The notes under the pieces were generated by a model. That model saw nothing but the letters and a program-made list of their open reading frames with translations, was not told the origin of the DNA and did no database searches. The translations under genes and the position numbers were made by a program. 64,000 nt of DNA from the NCBI GenBank assembly GCA_020466095.1, contig CM035806.1, forward strand, positions 113,977,080-114,041,079, written 5' to 3'. Positions within the stretch are counted from its first letter, which is position 1. Every line of letters starts with the position of its first letter. The DNA comes from Chlorops oryzae (lineage: Eukaryota > Arthropoda > Insecta > Diptera > Chloropidae). Positions 32,580-43,912 of the stretch are shown here, piece by piece.

Positions 32580-33925
32580 AGCGAAGAAGGATTACTTTTT
32601 TCATCAACTAATATGATTACTACCAACGAAGTGCATCTTCACCGTCACCAGCAATCGTTCAAATGGAAAGCTAGTAGCAAAGAAACGTGCTCCATCGCAG
32701 AATCTAACGCTACACTTCACAAAAATACCTAAGTGTACATCTCTCTCCCCCTTTCTCGTTCACCAGTCTTTAATTCATTAATTTAATTTAAAATTAATCA
32801 TTTCAGTTTCATTATTCATTTTCCGTGAAAGTAAATGTTACTCCTCTGAAAGAACAGCGCGAAGAACATTGTTCGGAGAAGCTTTCAGCCTTCTATTGCA
32901 ACACATATTCGTTAACTATTCTTGCACACGGTATGAATATGAAATGAATTCAATCCAATCGCAATATTTGCACATTTATGTTATTCATGTATTAATCTTG
33001 CCATATTATTAAAAAAACGAAATAAGAAACAAAGGACAACAACACCATACGAGAAAAGAAGGAAGTTCTTAACATAAGTAAATATCATCACGCCTGCCTA
33101 AATAATATGCTCCTAATGTGAACGTTTGTTTGCTACTTTAATTTGTATTTATGTGTTTACCTTTATTTAATGTTTGTACCTATTAGATTGTGGTAAATCT
33201 AATAACAAGGAATATAAGTTACTATGTAAAGAAGAAATTCAAGCATTGGGAAGACTTTATCAGAAGATACACTTACCATCTCGGAACGAGTGAAGATAAC
33301 GATATATATCAGGGTTGGAACTTGGCGAAAAAGAAACTGCAGCAGTTTTAAACAAAAAAGTCAGTAGATTTTAATTTTGGGCAGTGAAATAAATCAATGC
33401 AAATTAATATTAGAAAAGTTACCATCAAAACCTACTACATAATTAGACTTACTTAAAAAATTTATTCATATATCTCAAAACAAGAAATTTTGACTTAAGC
33501 TACTCTTCCATATAGCTACAAAAAAAATAAGGAGCAGTTTTTCCCGTAAAAGTGTTACAACATACCCCAATGCAAGATTTTTTCAAGTAGCTTCTTTTAA
33601 AAAAAAGTCGCTTTCTTGGCGCCAAATTACAGTTAATATGATTAAACTAGACCAACGCTAAGTGTATTTGCATAAATCAACAACGGCTAAACTATTTGAA
33701 ATCAACGATAAACAATTCTGTATAAACAAAAAAATTTCATTATCTGGCCTTATAGGAGCCCCTGCACAACACCGCTTCCGTCACTGTCCGGCGGGGTAAA
33801 GTTCTGAGCATGATATTCATATGTTATATATTTATCGGAACAAATCGCTTTATTGGTCTATAAATCGATCAGGAACTGTTTTGCATCGCTATAGCTCGAG
33901 AAATATTTTTTGTTTGAACAAATAC
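32580..33925. other. intergenic sequence, no gene seen
   Basis: AT-rich sequence downstream of the cuticular gene. No long frame, repeat or RNA gene recognised. Confidence 0.45.
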
Positions 33926-34136
33926 AGCCCGATTCTAAATATTCCCGGGGAGTTTTTCCATGGGAAATAAAAAAAATTCTGCCGTTCTAAGCACACTGGA
34001 GAAATGAGAACAAAGGAACCAAATATTTTTAACATTTTTAAGTTGAGGTCATCACATTCATTCTTTTACTTCCTTTTCCGCGGAAAAGAATTTCGAGGGA
34101 AAAAACTCCCGGGGAATATTCATTTAAAATAGGGCT
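33926..34136. mobile_element. small MITE, AGCCC ends, copy 1
   Basis: Inverted ends AGCCCGATTCTAAATATTCC and AGCCCTATTTTAAATGAATA, followed by CCCGGGAGTTTTT on both sides. Related copy at 39402-39586. Target duplication not clear. Confidence 0.65.
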
Positions 34137-34306
34137 AATAATTTGGTATGAAGAGACACATGGAACAAAAGATACAGACGGTTGCTGTATAAATACGCGT
34201 CTGAAAAAACAACAAAGTTTAAAAATTCCTTTCATGATGCCGCTGCCCATCCTTAACCGGCCAGACTCTTTTTTTCTCCCTCTTGTAAAAAAACCGCAGC
34301 CACACT

Positions 34307-35187
34307 CACGGTTGCCACTCGCCTTAAATATTTTCGTACCAAACCAATTTAAAAAATGAACCAAAACCGAAAAAAATGTACCATAATCATTTATAGGTCA
34401 GAAATTGTGCAAAAAAATAACAAAAATTTAATAGTATTCAATCAAAAAAAAGTACAATACTTTCCAGTCGCCTTACACTCTGAGTTCAGTCACTGTTACA
34501 GCCAGTGATGCCAGATTTTATCGATAAAAAAAACCCTCATATATTGGAAAAAAACCCACTTTTCCCCATTTTCAAAAACTAAAAACCCACGAAAAAACCC
34601 AGAATGATTTTTCGAAAATATGGGCGTACCGATTTCAAAATTGAACATTGGATTTAAACACAATATTTTAATAACTTAATAAAAGTATTTCTTGAAATCG
34701 TTTTTTATTCGTTGACATAATAAAAAATATCCGTCTTGTCCCTTTTGCTACGGATTCATTATGGTTTACCAAGCGTCCACACTTTAAGTATTTTGTCATA
34801 AGATCTTACCCCGCGACTAGATACACCAAAAAGAGTCATGCATGGTACTGGAAGAGGGAAAACACGATTTTCTTTCTCATAAGTAGTAAATACACCTTAA
34901 ATGTAGTGCATAAATTTCGGTATAAAATTACCCATACTTTTCCCCATGTCACGTTATTTGAGTGAAAAAATCCACAATATGGGGAAAAACCCACAATCTG
35001 GCATCACTGGTTACAGCTATACCTTTGAGAACAGGATTGGCGCGATATCACTCAGAGTTTAAATAGTAGGTATCCGCAATCTGCAACCAGCCGAAAAATG
35101 TACCAAATTGGCAAATTGTGTACCAATGTACCAAACAAACAAAAAAGTACCAGTTTTGGTACAATTGTACCATAAGTGGCAACCGTG
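34307..35187. mobile_element. hAT-like MITE, CACGGTTGCCACT ends, TSD GCCACACT
   Basis: GCCACACT at 34299-34306 and 35188-35195. Ends CACGGTTGCCACT in inverted orientation with GTACCAAA-type arms. Another hAT MITE (34503-35009) is nested inside. Non-coding. Confidence 0.85.
34503..35009. mobile_element. hAT MITE (CAGTGATGCCAGAT ends), uninterrupted copy, TSD GTTACAGC
   Basis: GTTACAGC at 34495-34502 and 35010-35017. 507 bp. Close relative of the split copy at 17702-20236. Confidence 0.92.
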
Positions 35188-35195
35188 GCCACACT

Positions 35196-35592
35196 GTCGA
35201 CGAATTGATTCTTAATCTAAGCTGTGACTTTGATATGTCAGTGGAATCTTCGATTATTTATTCTGTGACCGATTCAGAAATCCCCTTCTATGAATGGTAT
35301 TTTGCAGCGACTGCAGGCAGAACCGTCTATTATGCCCTGCGGGGACTCCCCGTACACATTAAATTGAATTTTTTACCTTAACAAGAAGGCGGCAAAATTG
35401 CCTTCCGCCTCGGGCGGCCCATGCGAACGCTAAGCCGTATGATATAGTGAGAGGTAGAAAAAGCATTTAAGTGGTTCAAGAAACATTTTTTCTTTCCCTC
35501 TCTCTTTTTCTCTCAGTGTCTCCCTCAGTCTCTCTCTGTGGACAGCGACTTATCATGAAGCAAAGCTCTCAAAATTGTCCAGTTCAAAGCTG
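35196..35592. other. spacer with polypyrimidine tract
   Basis: Open stretch to 35381 has no recognised homology. CTCTCTCT-rich tract at about 35500-35540. No gene called. Confidence 0.4.
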
Positions 35593-35600
35593 TATATATA

Positions 35601-35991
35601 CAGTGGCGGATTAGAGTGTCATGGGGCCCGGGGCTTATATAGTGATGGGGCCCCTGATGCTATATTTGGTGCAGTTTTTTGAAATAAGGAATAGCTGCTA
35701 AAGTCCATTTTTATTAGAACAATATAAATTCTTTCAAAGGAATGAACCACAAAGGAAACATTTTATATATGAGCCCTTGATTTTGAAAGTGGTAAAAGTC
35801 AAAAGTTTTATTAAGATATCATATAATTTAATTTTTGATTTCATAAAATTTTTAATTTTAAAGCAATTTTACGGGAAACATTTTTTTTGAAATATTTTGA
35901 TCATATTATATTTTATTTGGACGCTCGGGGCCCGTTACCAGTTGGGGCCCGGGGCTATAGCCCCAGCTAGCCCTACCTTAATCCGGCACTG
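35601..35991. mobile_element. hAT-like MITE (391 bp), TSD TATATATA
   Basis: TATATATA at 35593-35600 and 35992-35999. Ends CAGTGGCGGATTAG and CAGTGCCGGATTAA, with GGGGCCCGGGGCT on both arms, giving GC-rich arms in AT-rich sequence. Non-coding. Confidence 0.85.
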
Positions 35992-36052
35992 TATATATAT
36001 GTATATTATATCCCCAATCTGGAGCTTTCTTGGATATTCTTCATGAATAATT

Positions 36053-36296
36053 GAAGCGGAGCCGCGAATAACATTGTAAGTGACGATTTTCACATTTTTT
36101 CAAATTTGCCATGCCATTCAGTACTCACAAGGCCACTTCGCTTCTTTAAGGTTCCGAAATATTGAGAAAAGTCCAAGAGTTGACCAAATAAAAGTATTTT
36201 TGGATACCTCAAAGGGCTAGATTATTGCTGAAATCGAAAGTCCAGAAATAAGGTTAAAAAAAGTTGTCATTTAAAACGTTATTCGCGGCTCCGCTT
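36053..36296. mobile_element. MITE with GAAGCGGAGCCGCGAATAAC ends, copy 1
   Basis: Inverted ends of about 20-26 bp; 244 bp; the second copy at 38685-38930 is in the opposite orientation. Target duplication unclear. Confidence 0.75.
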
Positions 36297-36699
36297 AAAA
36301 GAAAAAACAAATATCTTTTGTTTCACTTACATCAATATATACAGGGTGTACCGTACTAAAGTCCTTTTTTTTATGTTTTGGGCGTACAATTTTTGTTCTG
36401 AAAATACTGCAAATTCATTTCACTCCCCCAGGTCACATTTAGACCCCCTACCAAGAAAGAACCCCCTATAAAGAACATCACTTTAGTACGGAAGTGTAAA
36501 AGTGAATGCGATGAATTTGAGGTACATTCCGCTGCACCCCCACCTGGGTACTCACACATGATTTTGGTACCTAAATTTTGTAATTTTTTTGTAACAAATT
36601 AAAAAAATTTTTATTACGAAATTAAAGCCAAAATATTAAATATTTTATATTTCTTTCTGTTTTAGTAACATATATAGTAAGATGGTTAAACCATATCAA

Positions 36700-36770
36700 G
36701 CTTCGAACCGGGCACCTCCCGCGCAAACGTCCAATACTTATCGAGCACACCATGCACGCTTATGTTAATC
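36700..36770 (-). other. tRNA-like segment
   Basis: On the minus strand CATGGTGTGCTCGATAAGTA then CCCGGTTCGAAGC. Stem pairing is poor; likely tRNA-derived. Confidence 0.4.
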
Positions 36771-37174
36771 TTCTTGCATAAACCCTTTATATCGTGTAGG
36801 TATGACGGCGAGAGCATTTTATCTCAAAAAAATGGTTTAACATTTCAATTTTTACTCCCTGTTACAGCACCAGATCTCCCTCTGTTAAATCGACCGCTCT
36901 GTTCACGGTGTCGAATAATAGTTTATTGCTAACATTCGCTCTTGCGTGTGGGTTCAAACCATGTTGAAAGATACACAGTTTTCATTTGTTAAAATTTTTT
37001 GTTTCTTCAAAGAATAGGTAGTAGGTAATGAAGTGGCTGCCACTTAGGCAGTTAATCGGCCCATTGTGATACCAAGGAGGTTTTGTTGTATTTGTATGTG
37101 TATGTCTTATTATGTAGTGTGCCCCTAACATGCGATTTCTTGAAAAACCAGTGCTAGGCCTGGAACATTACACT

Positions 37175-37262
37175 CCGTTTCGCCTATGCCGGGAATCGAA
37201 CATCGGACCCTGGGATCAAGAGCATAGCACGCATCCCCAACGCTATCCCAGAGCCACCGTCA
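37175..37262 (-). other. tRNA-like segment
   Basis: On the minus strand GGTGGCTCTGGGATAGCGTT, CTTGATCCCAGGG, and B-box GATGTTCGATTCCCGG. Likely tRNA-derived. Confidence 0.4.
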
Positions 37263-37499
37263 AAGAATAAAATGTAAACAAAATTCTAAAAAATTCAATT
37301 GTGAAAAAACCTTTTTTACTCGGTTTTTTGCGTTGAAATGCAATTGTCAAAGTCAATTTTTACCGATTTCATGCTTAAATTTTTGAAATAAAATTTTATT
37401 TGATATATAGGATATGAGAACATAAGAAGCACGTATTTTAAGAAAAAATTCACAAAAATGAGAGAAAAAAAATTAAAATAAAAATCTGCTTCTTCTGCA

Positions 37500-37570
37500 G
37501 GAAACGAACCTTCGCTTACCGGGCAAGAGTCCAATACCCTACCCTCACACCACGGAGCCATGTAACCGAA
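37500..37570 (-). other. tRNA-like segment
   Basis: On the minus strand ATGGCTCCGTGGTGTGAGGG, GGACTCTTGCCCGG and B-box-like GAAGGTTCGTTTC. Likely tRNA-derived. Confidence 0.4.
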
Positions 37571-37787
37571 TTCGTGAAAAATCTGTATATCTTGCACACA
37601 ACAGCCGTATGCTACAAGGTGAATTTCTTCAGATATTCAGAAGATGAAATTGTGGTGAATAAAGAATAAGAAGATAATCAAAAACTAACGTTGGTGCCAT
37701 TACAAAACGTGGTAAAACACCAGTTTTTGAAAATTTTGTTAATTGAATATTTTCCACTTTTCAATTTTTTCCTTTTTTTTAGACATA

Positions 37788-38263
37788 CAGTACACTCGGG
37801 ATAACGTCAACTAATTAAAACCGCGTTTACCAGATTGTTGACGTTTATGATTGTCCTCATTTTAGATCAAAACATAGTCGGGACTATAGTTTTACACGAT
37901 TTTTTTGTATAAACTAAAACAATCCAATAATCTGATTCAAACAAATGTTTATGTATTAGTAAAAATTTAAAAAATATTTTATATGAGTTTTTTAGAGCTC
38001 AGTATACGCGCAACATCAAAAATTTCGAAACACAACTGAACAAACAGAGCAAAAACTACATTGTTCGCACAAAAGGAGGTTCCCGAAATTCTGAGAATTC
38101 GTATTCTATACGTAATTCCAGCTAAAATTTTCTAGTACGCAGAGTTTACCCTTTAGAGCTTTTAGGTTTTGTTGACATTTTAGAATAGTCAATGTTAATA
38201 AAAAGGTGTTGACGTTTTGGGGTGTTGACGGAATAGGGGGTTGACGTTATCCCGAGTGTACTG
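37788..38263. mobile_element. pogo-like MITE (476 bp), TA duplication
   Basis: TA at 37786-37787 and 38264-38265. Ends CAGTACACTCGGGATAACGT are inverted on both sides. End style fits pogo/Tigger elements. Non-coding. Confidence 0.8.
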
Positions 38264-38684
38264 TAGTACTTTCTGTCCTTATACGAAAATTTAAAATTAT
38301 TAGCCAAAACCTCTATGTTATGCCCAATATGTAGGTGCAAATATTTGGTTGTCTTGAGTTTGTTTATTTAACTATAATAAATAAAAAATCTAGTAATCAG
38401 GAAAGTATTACTAAAATATTACAAAAATCATGAAACAGAAAGAAATTTAATATATTTAATATTTTGGCTTTAATTTCGTAATGAATCTGCACTCCATAAA
38501 AAATTCATTATCCTGTTACGCCTAAAGTAAAGGATTACCAAATTTTTTAATTTGTTACAAAAAAATTACATAAAATTTACAACATTTAGGTACCAAAATT
38601 ATGTGTGAGTACCTAGGTGGGGGATGCAGCGGAATGTACCTATGAATTTGAGTATTTACATGTGTCATTAATACCATGACAATT

Positions 38685-38930
38685 GAAGCGGAGCCGCGAA
38701 TAACGTTGTAACCGACAAATTTTTTGAACCTATTTTTCGGACTTTCACTGTCAATAATACTCTAGTCCTTTGAGCTATCAGAAAAAAGTTTTTATTTGGT
38801 CAACTCTTGGACATTTCTCAATACTGCGGAACCTTAAAAAAGCGTGATGGTCTTGTAAGTACTAAATGACACGGTAAATTTGCAAGAATGTGAAATTTGT
38901 CACTTACAACGTTATTCGCGGCTCCGCTTC
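38685..38930. mobile_element. MITE with GAAGCGGAGCCGCGAATAAC ends, copy 2
   Basis: 246 bp, inverted relative to 36053-36296. Flanked by AATT on both sides (CAATT/AATTG). Confidence 0.75.
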
Positions 38931-39401
38931 AATTGTTTAAAATAAATAAGTATTTTTTGAACGCTTATTTTCTAACGCTGTCAAACTAACTTTGGATACT
39001 GCCTAGTTTTATTTTAAATATTTTTTGTTTTGTTTTTGTTTTAGTTTAACGTATTCAGTCCCATCTTAATAAAAAGAGAGAAGAGAGAATTATTTACGAT
39101 TGCACTTGTAACTGACGCGTCACACATGTTCAATACCAAATTGATTTTAATGTGATTTAAGAACAGATCCCCTTTAATGCACGTAACTTATATGTTTATA
39201 CTTTATGTACGTATGTATGTACGTATGTAAATAAATCGAATTGTTGGAATCGATGGGAATTCTGTTATTGTGAATTTGCTTTTCTTATTTTATTCACTAA
39301 TTCTGTAAGCTTTGCGATAAGTTAAGCGTGATTAAAACTTAAAACTGAAGAGTCCAATCGAATAAATATTGTTGTAAAAATGAAAACATCTTAAAATATT
39401 A
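38931..39401. other. spacer, no gene seen
   Basis: AT-rich; a short GTACGTAT microsatellite at about 39205-39230. Confidence 0.4.
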
Positions 39402-39586
39402 AGCCCAATTCTAAATATTCTTTGGGAACTTTTTCCAGCGTATTTGAAAAATAAATTATTGCATTCTAAGCACACTGGAAACGTAATAGACTCCCGAATA
39501 AGATTACTTATTCTAAGAAACCTTTTTCCGCGGAGAAAAATTTTAAGGTTAAAAATTCCCGGAGAATATTCATTTAGAATAGGGCT
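39402..39586. mobile_element. small MITE, AGCCC ends, copy 2
   Basis: Ends AGCCCAATTCTAAATATTC and AGCCCTATTCTAAATGAATA; interior matches 33926-34136 (TTCTAAGCACACTGGA). Confidence 0.65.
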
Positions 39587-40041
39587 CATAAGCTAATAAG
39601 CCCTTACTTAAACTGAAATAAAAGAAAAGTAAAACAAGAATTTATTTTAAGCTTTTTATTTCTGAATTCTTAATTCTTCTCATACCTTTTTGGCTTAGTT
39701 GAATTATAAATTTTTTGGATTATTTTGGTTTTTAGTCCATAGCTACCTACGTTATCACTTTACCCCGCGTTTTTATTGGAATATGTTATTGAAAGCCACC
39801 GTACCAAGCTTCAATGAAATATCTTATGCCTTTGAAATATGGCCGAAAAAATCCATTTTTGGACCACAGTGTACTGGACGACAACTGTATATATGTTATA
39901 GTCAAACCCCAAAGCCCAAAACCCCAGTCCTAGGTTTGCCTAGTCAAACTTCAGCTTTGCAAATAATAAATAAACAAAATAATTTTTCTCGATTTTCATA
40001 GGCGCGTGTAATGCAATGCAAGGGCCTTGAGCAAGCAGCGA
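39587..40041. other. spacer, no gene seen
   Basis: A 100-codon open frame (39699-40001) has no recognised homology; probably chance. Confidence 0.35.
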
Positions 40042-40049
40042 CCGTTTAC

Positions 40050-40805
40050 CATATAGGACTATAGGTCTAATTCTTTTTCCTCCTAATCCCTGCAATGTGT
40101 TAGAGCTACGCTGCTTCAACATAGGCATATAGCATGAGGAAAAGAGAAGCATGCAATGGCAGCGAAATCTTTAGCTCTGCTGTGGTGAAATGCATTGCCA
40201 CTTTTCTTTTTAATTTTGGGAGATTTTCGAGTACATTACATATAAAATATCTACCAAACTCATAAAATCATATGAAAAGCTTGAAAAACATAAAAATAAT
40301 CAAGGAATCGCAATATCAAGGAGAAACAGAAATTGTTTTTTAGTCCTACCCTGTCCACATAACTTTTTGATCACACTATTTCAGCAAAAATGCTAAATTC
40401 TATGTACAATCAAATTCGTAGCTGTAGTCAAAAATGTATATCAATTTATTACAAAATGAAAACATTCGTGCACATTAAGCAAAAACATATCGTAATAAAT
40501 TTAATAAAGTTTCAATTATGAACTTTTCAAGCAATATAAAAAACCGAGCCGACGCCGTGTTTCTTTGATAATTTTCTTGCAAGTGGCATCATAGTGCCAC
40601 TTTGTGTCTACCCGTATTGTTGTTGGTAGCTTTCTGGTGAATTTCTCGAATTTGTTGAATTTCCTATTCCTGCTTAAGGTTTTTGTTGGTAGCTTTTTGG
40701 TGAATATCCCCAATTTGTTGAATTTCCTATGCCTGCCTAATGGTGTATATCCCCATCGCAGCAGAGGCTTTTCGACGTCGACAGTTAGACCTACAGTCCT
40801 ACATG
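40050..40805. mobile_element. hAT-like MITE A, copy 2 (756 bp), TSD CCGTTTAC
   Basis: CCGTTTAC at 40042-40049 and 40806-40813. Left end CATATAGGACTATAGGTCTA, right end (inward) CATGTAGGACTGTAGGTCTA. Same length as copy 1 at 11098-11853, inverted orientation. The left tip resembles the ends of MITE B (10911), tying A and B to one family. Confidence 0.92.
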
Positions 40806-41084
40806 CCGTTTACCCTGACTAAATGTGCTGTGCAATCACTTTGCAAAACACAAAGCAATATAGAATTCACCATAGCTCCCCCCGAGCGGCTGCTCGACTT
40901 TACATGGCTTCCATGTAGGGCTCAATCTATTGAGTCTGAATTGTGTTCGATGTTTGTGCCCATTATTTGCTGAGCTGGCATTTTTGATGTTTTGATGTTG
41001 AAAAATATTGATAAAGTTGAGACTGAGTTTTTTCGATGTTTTGATATTGAACCATGGTGATAGAGTTGAAACGAAGTTCTTCGT

Positions 41085-43903
41085 TTAGACGTGGCTAGTG
41101 AAGTCTGCTTCCGTCAGTTCATATCTAGTTGCTTGGTTTGAATGTTGAACGGGTGAAACTGATGCTGAATTAATCGCCAGCCGTTGTGCTTTGGATGTTT
41201 TAATCGACCTTTTGAGTATCATGATGATCAAAATGCACGCGGCTGTGAGCAGTGCGGTATACTCTACTGCGATATGGTGAGTGTTTTGGGCTTTGATTTT
41301 GTTTGGGAGCTCAAACATGCTTTGATTCTCCAATAAAGCTTGTAAAGCCGTAAGAGTTTTGATTTGTGTTAAATAATTTGTGCTTTCATTGTTATTGAGT
41401 AATGGTCGCAATTGGTACGCATCTGCTACTTCCGAAATTTCACCAAGGCTGGTATACGAAGATTTTACACTGCTGGATACCGACTGCTGTGCTTGTACTG
41501 ACACAAGGTCATGTTTGAGCATGCAGTCCTGCTGAAGTGAGAGCAGCCCCGAGCCCATAAGAGTCAGATGCGTGATTTCTTTTCCACAAACTGCCGTTGC
41601 ACTGGATGAACTGGATGATGGATAAATCCACTGATTTTCATGTTGAAGAGGAATCCATGCAAAGGTTTCAGGTGTTTTCTGCAGTTAACAGTTTGACTGA
41701 ACATTATTGTTCAAAAGATTTATTTTACAGGGACACATTGTTGATCCGGGACTGTAGCGTACTTGAGCCTTGGAGCAGAGGCGAATTCCGTCTTTGATTT
41801 CTCGACATGTGCTTAATTCTGATGTGCTCATTGAAAAGTACTGATCGAGGGCTGTATTGATTGCCAAAATCGGCGCGCATGGATTGATTGTGATCATGCT
41901 TTCATTGTTCCAATTGGGTATTGGAACTCAGTTGAACAAATCAAAGCGCTCATGTTCAACCAGCTGTAAAGTAAGACTGAATACGACATGATTTTTTGCG
42001 GGACCTCCTTTTACTTCCATGAACTTGTATAAATGTAATTATTTCATTTCATTTCATTTTATTTCATTACTACGTAAGACATTGTCTTTTTAGTACAATT
42101 AAGATTATTAATATTCAACTAAGAATCCATTTAAATATACTTAAAACTAACAATTCAATAATCCAAAACATTCCATAATTCACAAGATGCAATTCTAATT
42201 CAAACAAAAAAAAAATTAAGTACCTACACTACTTAACCTAAAATACAAATTAAAGGTCTACAGCTAATTTTTTTGCCTCAGTTTCCCAATTCAGAGAAAT
42301 ATGTAAGAATACAACTCTTGAATATGCCCTCCTCTTTAATTTTTCGCAAACTTGCGGGAATGGAATTCCAAAGGCATACAGCACTGACGAAAAAGCTTCG
42401 CTCTGAGGTCAGGTAATTAAATGTCGGTGTAATGAAGCAGGTACTCCTATTGGACATGCTAAATCTCAGTTTTTCAAATAAATAAGATGGTGTTCTCGAG
42501 CTGATGATTTTATGTAGAAAGATGAGATTCCTAGCACTCATGTAGCTTTCCAAACTACAGCCATTATTCCACGTGCGCACAGAGACATACCTAGGAACGT
42601 CAAAGACATACCTGGTAGCAAAATTAAAACTAACCTGCAGTTTGTGCATAGATCTTGAATCAAGCTTTGGATAAACAGTGACAAAGTAGTTGATAAATGG
42701 CATAATCAACTGCTTGACAAGATATTTTCTAGTTTCAATAGGAGTGAACTTGGCAGAACGACGTAAATTCCTTAGTACAAAAAATATTTTGCTTAAAACA
42801 CTATTAACATGGTCTGCACAGCTTAAAGAGCGATTTATCAAAAAAACCAAGATTTTTCATTTTCTCAACAGCACTTAGTCTAAAATTACCGAGATATATT
42901 GGGGGAATCGATCGCATGTCTAAGTCAAACTTACAGATTGGCAAGACAGAGCATTTGAGAGGATTTAAAGATAAACGATTGCGTTTAGCCCAATCATTCA
43001 AGTTCGAAAGGTCTTCATTCATGCGGTAGCACAAGTCTTCAATAAGTCCAACTCTGCGACACATGTATATTTGGACATCATCTGCATATGCATGAACGGT
43101 AGAATTTTCAACCACTGTAAAAATGTCATTTATAAAAATAGTAAAGAGTAACAGACCGAGAACTGAGCCTTGGGAGACGCCACATTCAACTTCCTTATAG
43201 CTAGATAATTTTCCCTGACATAAAACTCGCTGGAGCCGCCCAGTTAGGTAGCTCGTAAGCAGCATTGAAGCATGATTATTGAAACCATAAAGGCTTCCGA
43301 GTTTCTCAATCAAAATATAGTTATTCACACAATCAAAGGCTTTAGAGAAATCCAGTAGAGTGAGGATAGATAAATGCCCCATATCATATGGTTCACGTAA
43401 ATCGTCAATATCTTTCATTACCGCGGTAGCACAGCTGTGACCAGAAAGAAAACCAGACTGGAGAGGAGATAGAAGGCTATTATTAGTAAAATGACTCTGA
43501 ATCTGCTCAGTTATCAACATTTCGCATACTTTTGAAAGGCATGGAGTGTTAATAATGGCTGACATGTGCTCTTTTTGTGGATTTCTTCACATAGATGCCG
43601 CAATGCTCTTGTGCCGTTAGCAAATGTAGTCAAGTCAGATGAGAGTCCTTCTTGATTATAGGAGATTATTAATTTCTATTCTATGGTTGAAATAGCTGCA
43701 GTTCCAATTCCTTCAAAATGAATGCCAAGCTTTGAACCAAACCGTTGGTTCTGTATTCGGCTTCCCATGATTAAAGGCAGAAACAGAAGGGTTATGAGAA
43801 GCGTTGTGAGTGCTCCTTGGAATGAGGTACGCCTTTTCTTTGTTGGGACTTCTTCATGATTGACTGTATCTTTCGGTGGTACATCGTTGTTTTTTATTGG
43901 CAA
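41085..43903 (-). pseudogene. env-like ORF relic of the BEL/Pao element, interrupted by a LINE
   Basis: Downstream of the BEL/Pao integrase on the same strand. An N-terminal piece (43903-43676) has a basic stretch then a hydrophobic segment LLITLLFLPLIMG, as a signal anchor would. A C-terminal piece (about 41950-41085) has a cysteine-rich part and a membrane segment LLTAACILIIMIL near its end. A CR1-like LINE fragment (42030-43600) lies between. Position and membrane pattern fit the third ORF of roo-type BEL elements; sequence identity to a known envelope cannot be judged here. Several stops; not functional. Confidence 0.5.
42030..43600 (-). pseudogene. 5'-truncated CR1-like LINE: RT and C-terminal domain
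   Basis: Minus frame 43565-42804 has non-LTR RT blocks GFLSGHSCATAVMKDIDDL, LLDFSKAFDCVN, GVSQGSVLGLLLF and HAYADDVQIY. A frameshift near 42830 leads into 42850-42278, a C-terminal region ending SELGN. The 3' tail is (GAAAT)n at 42037-42066, not poly(A), as in CR1-type LINEs that end in short tandem repeats. Endonuclease is absent (5' truncation). Inserted in the env-like region. Confidence 0.75.
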
Positions 43904-43912
43904 CAGGGCTAG

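Larger units (their letters stand above)
36342..38660. repeat. long inverted repeat with tRNA-like segments in the loop
   Basis: Left arm about 36515-36690 (GGTACATTCCGCTGCACCCC ... GGTACCTAAATTTT ... AAAGCCAAAATATTAAATAT) is repeated inverted at about 38425-38650. The loop has three tRNA-like pieces (36700-36770, 37175-37262, 37500-37570) and a pogo-like MITE (37788-38263). A smaller hairpin (CCGTACTAAAGT ... ACTTTAGTACGG) borders the left arm at 36350-36495. Superfamily unknown. Confidence 0.6.
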
